A model generated the notes under the pieces. It saw nothing but the letters and a program-made list of their open reading frames with translations, was not told the origin of the DNA and did no database searches. DNA of 64,000 nt from Metallyticus violacea (Eukaryota; Arthropoda; Insecta; Mantodea; Metallyticidae), in contig CM060831.1 in the NCBI GenBank assembly GCA_030762175.1, forward strand, positions 77,249,501 through 77,313,500. Reading direction: 5' to 3'. Below are positions 57,716 to 64,000 of the stretch, piece after piece (the stretch's first letter is position 1; each line of letters begins with the position of its first letter). A program made the position numbers and the translations under genes.

Positions 57716-58990
57716 CTTCTGTAGCATGTGTCACTTTCTCTAATTAAAAACCAGCAGCAGTTGTCCATCTACATGTGCTCTATCTTCTGAATATCCTGAT
57801 GGAATCTTTCACCCTGTTCGCCACTCACAGCTCCCAAGTTCTCGAGGAAAAAATCCAGATGTGAATGGAGAAAGTGAGTTTTGAGGGACATGCAGCTTTT
57901 GGTAATTGTTCAGGAGTTCTTGAAATATCTGTCGGTAATTTTCTGCTTTAGTAATCCTTTCACTACTTCACGAAATGCTTTCCAGGCCGCTAGTTCCTCA
58001 GCACTTAACGTTCGTTAAAGTTCTTATCTTTTAAAAGCCTCCAAATTTGCTGTTTGCTAATAAAATGGCAATGACCTTCAAATCTCCACATGTTTGCCAG
58101 CCGTCCTTGTTGTAATTAATCTGTATCTAACAGACATTCATGTGTTTCCTTCAATTCTAATGAATGTGCCACTGGTATTGATGGTTTAGTATTCCCGTTG
58201 TGGAGCAACACTATGAGGTTTAAGCTTCGAAGAGTCAATAAACATCCTCCATTGTTCTGGGATGTGTCATTCATTAAACCATCTATATGTATGCATGTAC
58301 ATAGCAAAGTAACTGGAAAACCGTTCATGCCTTTCTGAAAACTGAAATTCTGGTATTGGGTGCTAGTAAATTCCATTGCTGCAATCGTGATCCCGTGCTG
58401 TTTCGTGAGAGTTATATCCCTCACCAAATCATTTAGTCTAGAGAGGTCTATTTTCAGGTTCTGTGCAGTATTCTGCATCAAAGGAAGTGGACGGAATGGT
58501 CTCATCAAGTTGCTCATTTCCTGAAGCAGTTTCTTCTAAATGTGAAGGTGGGCCGGGAATTGGGAGCTCAGGTCCATGAGGAACACGTTTTATTGCGAAT
58601 GGAACTCTGAGATACTCAATTTTGGATTTTGTTCCTTTTGAATGCCCCCAACTAGCCATGCAGAAGACTGTTATTTCTGGCATCGCTAAAGGTACATTGC
58701 GAGTTTTGTCACCATTGATCCACTTAATAAGATTGGAATAACGCCTTATGCAGCACACACAAGGAACCAAATCTTTGTCTTCAATTCCAACATGACAACC
58801 AAAGTAACTGAAGTAAGATCGTTTGAAAGTTTCTGTCAAAGACCGACGCTGGCTTTTTATAGTAAACTGCCCACGCATCTAACAAAAAATTGTTCGGCGG
58901 ATTTACACAAGTATGACGAGATTTTTTCATTGCAGAGAAAATGAAATTAGAAAGTCTCTTGAGGCCACTTTTCACAAGACAACATTTGAA
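57716..58990 (-). pseudogene. Decayed copy of an arthropod multicopy protein family
   Basis: Minus strand, N- to C-terminal: NPPNNF then, after a frameshift, GQFTIKSQRRSLTETF (~58820-58870); YFSYFGCHVGIEDKDLVPC (~58760-58820), a Cys-rich N-terminal zone; PFAIKRVPHGPELPIPGPP; after a frame change near 58480, LNDLVRDITLTKQHG and, near 58170-58200, VLLHNGNTKPSIPVAHSLEL with KETHE; GWQTCGDLKVIAILL (~58080); then, past a large deletion, LSAEELAAWKAFREVV (~57990), SLKTHFLHSHLDFFLENLGA, GERFHQDI and a final WFLIRESDT (~57730). I recognise this order of motifs from an uncharacterised protein repeated many times in insect and other arthropod genomes. Its biochemical role is unknown to me. Frameshifts, a stop after HM, and loss of roughly 130 central residues mark this copy as dead. 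Confidence 0.75.
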
Positions 58991-59383
58991 TTGAGCTTAA
59001 AAGGTGATACTCCATGAAGGGACCGTCTTTTTCATTTACAGCAATAAACTACTCATCCCTCTCCCCTTAGTAAGCGAAACAAACTGCAACTAGATTGTTG
59101 TTATTTAGTCTGAATTCTAAACATTGGAAAATATAAGATCTGTTTTGCGAAAGCTGGTTTAGAGAACATCCGGAGCATTTATATGTCCACGGTTCGCTTA
59201 CTTACATTTTTTGCCAATTTGTACAGTTTTTAAACATATTTTTAACGATAAAATGGAGAGCGATGGAACATTTTTTATGTTCATAATTCATTAAGTGCTC
59301 ACAAAACTTGAGTTAATGTGCCTATTTTCATCAATGTGACAAAAACCTTGTTAACTAGTGATTATGATCAACTTTGACTGTGG
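58991..59383. other. AT-rich stretch, nothing recognised
   Basis: No gene or repeat seen between two transposon-like relics. Confidence 0.4.
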
Positions 59384-59680
59384 GTGTTGAACCGATCAAC
59401 TGTGGTCAAGTTACACAAAATGGCTGCCAGTTTTGATTTTCTTGAAGGTATAGAGGTCGAGATTAATATAGCTGGATTACTTAAATCGGGATTAGCTTCA
59501 AAACCGGATCATTGGTCAGAACAACATGGGGACAGGAAATTTGAAGAAAGATTCCGGTTATCAAAGGATACAGTGTGTTGGCCAGTACATGAATTAGTTG
59601 AGAGAGGTTAGAGATTCCTACTAACCGTATCGCCCTGTTTCACCCCTGAATAGTTTACACTTCGTGACTCATGCTGCTTT
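59384..59680 (+). pseudogene. PIF/Harbinger (HARBI1-like) transposase N-terminal relic
   Basis: The frame starting MAASFDFLEG (ATG at 59420, in AAAATGGCTGCC) ends KFEERFRLSKDTVCW. FxxRFRLSKETV is the signature of the helical N-terminal region of HARBI1 and Harbinger transposases. It stops after VERG at 59611, but the +1 frame continues ERLEIPTNRIALFHP, which fits the family's LxxPTNRxxALSP stretch, and then hits stops. The DDE_4 catalytic domain is absent. Because of the frameshift I call it a relic rather than a domesticated first exon, although the start context is intact. Confidence 0.6.
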
Positions 59681-60439
59681 AAAAAATAGCGATTTATTAT
59701 TGGTAATTAGAACTCGCCTGGTATCATGTTGAAAAGCATGACTAAATCATTTCATGCTTCTTCTTTTCCTTTAAAGATCATGAATTAGTCTTAATGTTCC
59801 AGTTTATTGGAATATGAGATAGCTGTTCCACAGAATTTCTATCTCACATTGAGTAAAATTTGGAGGCTTTTATTTTTTCCATTTTCGTTTACCTACATAT
59901 GGTAATCAAACACAAAACAAAAACAAAGCGATGTAAACAAGGAGATTGTAATTGCACTACAACCTCTTTGGCTGTAGAGCTGGATGCTTTCCCGTGAGTA
60001 ATTAGCGTAGAATCGTGATCGTTCATCAGCTGATGGCGGTTCGTTGAATGAGAATTAACTACGATGCACCGCAACTACAATTTCAACCACTGTGAAAGTT
60101 TGATCACGTTTCAACTACCCTCGATCGGCACATGGCCGTTAGATATACTACTATTTTATTCCACATGAGTAAACATAAAAAGATTAAAAAACAGAACATA
60201 ACCATTGCAGTTAGGTATTTAAGTTTAAAAAGTATATTTTTACGTCTCAAAAAGTATAAATGTTTATTAAAATACGGGATGATCAATCCTTCACCAACGG
60301 TTTCGCGGCGTGCGGCGGACCGGCGAGGCTGTGTTTGCGGTGTGAGTGATAGAGAGTCCGCAGTAAATATATTACGACTTGTCGCGTAAGTTATTTCTAA
60401 CATGCATAACATAAACACTTAAAAAGTAAAGTAAATTCT
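59681..60439. other. Stretch without recognised genes
   Basis: A GC-rich island at 60293-60365 may be the end of the adjacent transposon relic. Overlapping opposite frames (60104-60418 and 60132-60389) are not credible genes. Confidence 0.35.
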
Positions 60440-60880
60440 CACGTATATTAAACAAGGAGATGCTGGAACTGTCTCCCTTCGTTGTTCAAGCAGTTCTGAC
60501 ACCTGCTTAGGAAATTGCTCATTACACTTTGCAGTTCCCTTTGAAAAATGGCAGCAATTTCTTGACGAATGTTAGTTTTCAGTTCATCTAAAGTGTGTGG
60601 ATTTGTTTTGTACACTTTTCTTTCAATGCTCCCTAGATATAAAGAACACTTCCCGTTTCACGAAATTTATTTGCTCATCGATGAATCGACCTCCGATTAG
60701 AAACGTGAACATCAGGAAATTTCTCTTGAAATAATCTCCTTACAGCACGCGCTGATTCTGTACGCACGTATGAATCATACATGAAGGAATAGAATACTTG
60801 TATTGCCCCATTTTCTTTGATACACTTTCACTGTATTGCGTCACCTAACAAACACGTGCTACTTGCGCAAGATTTCAACT
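60440..60880 (-). pseudogene. IS630-type DDE transposase remnant with internal deletion
   Basis: On the minus strand an N-terminal helix-turn-helix piece (YVRTESARAVRRLFQEKFPD, then VHVSNRRSIHR, ~60680-60775) is followed within ~50 bp by the C-terminal end LGSIERKVYKTNPHTLDEL, NIRQEIAAIFQRELQSVM and NFLSRCQNCLNNEGRQF (~60450-60640). The DDE catalytic core that should lie between is missing. This is the usual form of an internally deleted, non-autonomous element. The C-terminal pattern NPHTLxELKxNIRxEI...VMxNFxxR is that of an insect-abundant lineage. Confidence 0.82.
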
Positions 60881-61120
60881 CACACCGAAGCGTCGCGCTG
60901 CGGAGGGGAAATATACTCCCTGCCTCCGTCGACATAACGACTTAGCGCTGCTGGCCGGTCCCGCGGTTGTGTCAGGCATTGCTTATCCAGTATTAAAAGC
61001 TATCTTTAAACTGTTTCGCAGAATTCTTACCAACAGGAGGATGGTTTAAAGCTTTATACTGACATTGTATTAATGTTATTATATTTATACTATCTTACAT
61101 GAACAATTATATCGGGTGCA

Positions 61121-61136
61121 ATAAATAAATAAATAA

Positions 61137-61172
<36 letters not shown>
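61121..61172. repeat. (AAAT)n and (AAT)n compound microsatellite
   Basis: AAATAAATAAATA followed by about 12 AAT units. Confidence 0.92.
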
Positions 61173-61173
<1 letters not shown>

Positions 61174-62540
61174 CCTTTTCGTAGAACGTTCCAAAACTCA
61201 GTATGTCACGCATTCCTTTCCAATCCTTTTGAAAGCCCGTTCTAAATTAGGCTGCCTCTCTGAAAGAAACTAGAAAATAATGAGAGTTTTAAACTAAGCC
61301 AGTAAGCAAAGATCTCAGTCCCGTAGACACCATTTCCCTCTTCTCCAGTAATACACTGTATCCGTTTGTTGAGAGAAATTGAAATGCGACTCATTTCCAG
61401 GCAACACAGCGTCGCTTTTAAGCTTCCGTCATGCGAATGGGGGTATTGAAATATGAAAAGAACACAGAGAATGGTGTGGGCACAATCTCTTGAGAAACTC
61501 ATCTACAGTAGTAGTAGCACATTCTTTCAGACCGTCCCGAGAAGACGATAATGTGACTGTAACGTAAATGTATACAAAAGACTCCATGGATTATTGTACC
61601 ATTAGCTAGAGAAGCAGTAAGGGCGCAGGAATTCAACAAACGACGTCCGAAAACACAAGAAGTCTACTGTAGTAAAACATGAACAAGGTTTCGCGCATGG
61701 ACACTGGGAATGTTTTATGTACGCACATTAATTGTGAAAAATGGAACCAGCTTGCAGTAAATATTAGTTTACAAAGGCAAATGTTTAAAATAGAAACATT
61801 AAGAAGAAAACTTATATACAAAACGTATAGCTGTGTTTCCTTCACAGGCGAACAACGTAAATGTTGGTTTGTTTACCGTCATTTAAATGCGCAACTCTCT
61901 GAAACAGTCCGTGTTTTGTATGCAACCTTTCTTGCATTTTTGTTATTCTAAAAACCTTGTTTACCTGTTCTGTACACAAAGCTGTTCATAAGTAACGCGT
62001 AATACATTGAATATTAAGCGAACAAAAAATGCTGAGCCGAGAAGTCCTTGAAAGGAAGTGTAACGATGGTTACGACGTACAAATTATGATATTTTCAATA
62101 ACATTTACAAAATAGCCTTCCCCTTTTATATAATTTAAATTGAACATTTCTGTAACATACCTACATATATGAAAAGCACTAATGCATGTAACTGATTATT
62201 AACGCAACCAAATAGTATTTTATACATGTGCGTTGTACCTTTGGTTGTCTGGGGGTCTACAAAATATTCATTTTAATTGCATAATTTAAAAAAATAAACT
62301 ATAAAGCTATAATTATGAGAAAATTAACTACTTTTGTAACTGTTAGTTTAACATTTTATTTATAATTGTATTAAATATTGTAATGATGTTTCTAGCAACA
62401 ATAAAAACCTGGTTGTTGGACTTTTCAATCATTTAAATAAATGCCACAATGAAATTGTATTTGAGTAACAGGAGAACTAAAAACAGATGGTTTATAGTCA
62501 GTGTGACTGAATAACAGCATATCTCATCTATTGAATACGA
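61173..62540. other. Stretch without recognised genes
   Basis: The frames 61242-61502, 61633-61845 and 61679-61951 overlap on opposite strands and show no domains. Confidence 0.4.
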
Positions 62541-62544
62541 GCTA

Positions 62545-62880
62545 GCATGCCAAAAAATTCACTACCAGAATGCAAACGCATGGGCACGGAACATCTTTTC
62601 AGGAAATTATTCATCTTCTCATTCATTTTGAGAAATCCGGACAATTTCCTGACGAATATCTTTGTACAGTGTACGGGTTTAGATTGCACTGAACATTTTT
62701 TAATTTACCCGAGGAGGCCACAAATCACTATCTCTGTCTTGTGGAAACACATTGTGAATTGTTCTCATGGAATTATTCACGGTGTGAGCAGTGGCAGAAT
62801 CCTGTTGAAAAAATGCATAATCACGCTTCCTGTCAGTTAATTCTCTGAAAAAAGAGTTAGTATGGTACTCACGTAATTAA
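62545..62880 (-). pseudogene. IS630-type DDE transposase remnant, core to C-terminus
   Basis: Minus strand: RELTDRKRDYAFFQQDSATA then HTVNNSM (~62770-62860), holding the second catalytic Asp (QQD); LWPPRVN and a stop, where active proteins have WPPRSPDLSPxDF, so the third acidic residue is gone; then in another frame NPYT, KDIRQEIVRISQNE and NFLKRCSVPMRLHSGSEFF (~62550-62665). It belongs to the same lineage as 60440-60880 but is a separate copy, because both retain the C-terminal end. Confidence 0.82.
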
Positions 62881-63648
62881 GAATCAACTATATGCTTAAA
62901 AATGGTCCTATTATCCTTTCACCACACACATATATGAATCGTGCATAAAGACACGCTGTGCTGTTGTAAACAAAAGGCATAATACACTTTATGTATACTG
63001 TCGAATTAAGAAAACAACACAACGCACACTCGGGAACAGCTGTGCTTCGACTGCAGCAGTCAGTAAGATCAACAAGTAAGCAAACAGGCCTGCTACCCCC
63101 TCCACGCCGGGGGAAGCATCACTGATCGCACTGTATTATTTTCGTGCTTTAACTTCAGAACTAGTTGCTGAAAATTTGGGGTGAACATGCCTAAACACGG
63201 AAAACGGGTATTGTGCGTATTATTTGTTGAAATATGTTGATTTTTAAGTACCTAGTTCTTAATTTTCGTGCCTTTTTACCAGCCTGTTTCACATTTATTG
63301 TGCCTATAACTCTGCGTCCTACTATATGTAAATTATTGTGAAAAATATTACATGATAGAGACATTTTAACGCCATTTTCTATTTTAGCGCACAAAGGAAA
63401 GTTACGTTTTAAGAAAAATGTTTTCAGATATTCCTATGTAAGCAATTTCTATTCAAAAATTAAAGTTATGGCATTAAGTTTCTAAAGGGCCAGTACGTCA
63501 CTGACAAATGATTCTTTCATGCAAATCGACACAATACGGACGGAAGTGCACTAGTAAGGAATGGTCATGGTTACCGAGTTTGGGTTTCGTTGAGTTCTTA
63601 TTTTTTATTTCTACTTCTTATATATAAGCATGCCTTATCACACATTCA
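62881..63648. other. Stretch without recognised genes
   Basis: A GC-rich patch at 63010-63120 could be the end of the neighbouring transposon. Nothing firm. Confidence 0.35.
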
Positions 63649-63651
63649 CAG

Positions 63652-63718
63652 GACTCAAACCTACGATCTTCGTACCAGAGTCCATCACCTTAGCCTTTAG
63701 ACCACACAGCTGACGGAT
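63652..63718 (-). mobile_element. tRNA-like SINE head, fourth type
   Basis: On the minus strand CAGCTGTGTGGTCTAAAGGC (A-box region) and ATCGTAGGTTTGAGTCCTG (B box GGTTTGAGTCC) are 33 bp apart, the normal Pol III spacing. No cloverleaf closes fully. The body, if any, would be the AT-rich text to the left. Only one copy is in the window. Confidence 0.5.
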
Positions 63719-64000
63719 AGCTCAATCTAGACCAGTATTGCTCTCTTTGTGGGTTTTGTTTTTTGTATTAGTTCCCTTAGGCGGTTTTCTGTGAAATTGT
63801 TTTGTAAGGAACATAGAATTCCTTTAGTTTCTAATTATTTATTATACTATATTTGCCCAGTATTTTCCTTGTTTTTATCTTTAATTTTATGATTATTAAT
63901 ACCTTATTTAAGAGGTATATTTGTTTTTAATTTGGGTTTTTTGTTTTTTGTTTTTTTTTCCTCACATAATATTTAACTGAATGAATAAATATTTTCAAAA
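63719..64000. other. AT-rich stretch to the window end
   Basis: T-rich DNA with no feature recognised. Confidence 0.4.

Overview
The window is AT-rich nuclear DNA from an animal, almost certainly an arthropod and probably an insect. The reasons are: several tRNA-derived SINE families with Pol III A and B boxes; relics of mariner, hAT, PIF/Harbinger and Tc1/IS630-type DDE transposons and of non-LTR retrotransposons, in forms common in insects; a broken copy of a multicopy protein family I associate with arthropod genomes; and many microsatellites. No bacterial signature (operons, ribosome binding sites, long dense ORFs) is present. The species cannot be named from sequence alone.

There is no convincing complete protein-coding gene. 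Nearly all long reading frames lie inside repeats or are chance frames. Three places could touch real genes: a candidate exon at 32078-32401, with a splice acceptor, a KKKRKV stretch and a downstream AATAAA, lying after an ATGGCGGCG start-like motif at 31673; a GC-rich, promoter-like patch at 27975-28200; and a HARBI1-like frame at 59384-59611, which is frameshifted and most likely a transposon relic.

Layout. 1-7.3 kb: three SINE-A copies in otherwise featureless DNA. 7.3-12.4 kb: two ~1-kb internally deleted hAT elements in opposite orientation, with a SINE-A and a degenerate tandem repeat (repeat E) between them. 12.4-18.9 kb: a SINE-B piece, an IS630-type transposase fossil, a CCAAT-tailed SINE-like element, a LINE tail and a SINE-A. 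18.9-25 kb: two copies of repeat D, a 146-bp structured segment with a hammerhead-like core, and two mariner fossils. 25-31.3 kb: SINE-B copies, the second repeat E, and a small complex repeat with inverted ends, an internal tandem duplication and a tRNA-Ile(AAU)-like sequence. 31.6-39.6 kb: the candidate exon, SINE-B copies, repeat F copy 1 and a SINE-A. 39.6-50.5 kb: repeat D copy 3, SINE-B and SINE-A copies with target site duplications, a SINE-C, and a second mariner of the 22.6-kb family that was split by a SINE-B insertion. 50.5-64 kb: repeat F copy 2, two SINE-C copies, a LINE reverse transcriptase fossil, the arthropod-family pseudogene, the Harbinger relic, two IS630-type fragments and a tRNA-like SINE head.

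The parts do not form a pathway. They record repeated transposon invasion. Nested insertions give an order: mariner, repeat D and repeat E are older, and SINE-B and SINE-A are younger. Every transposase or reverse transcriptase relic seen here has stops, frameshifts, deletions or lost catalytic residues, so any recent mobility of the SINEs must have depended on a LINE elsewhere in the genome.
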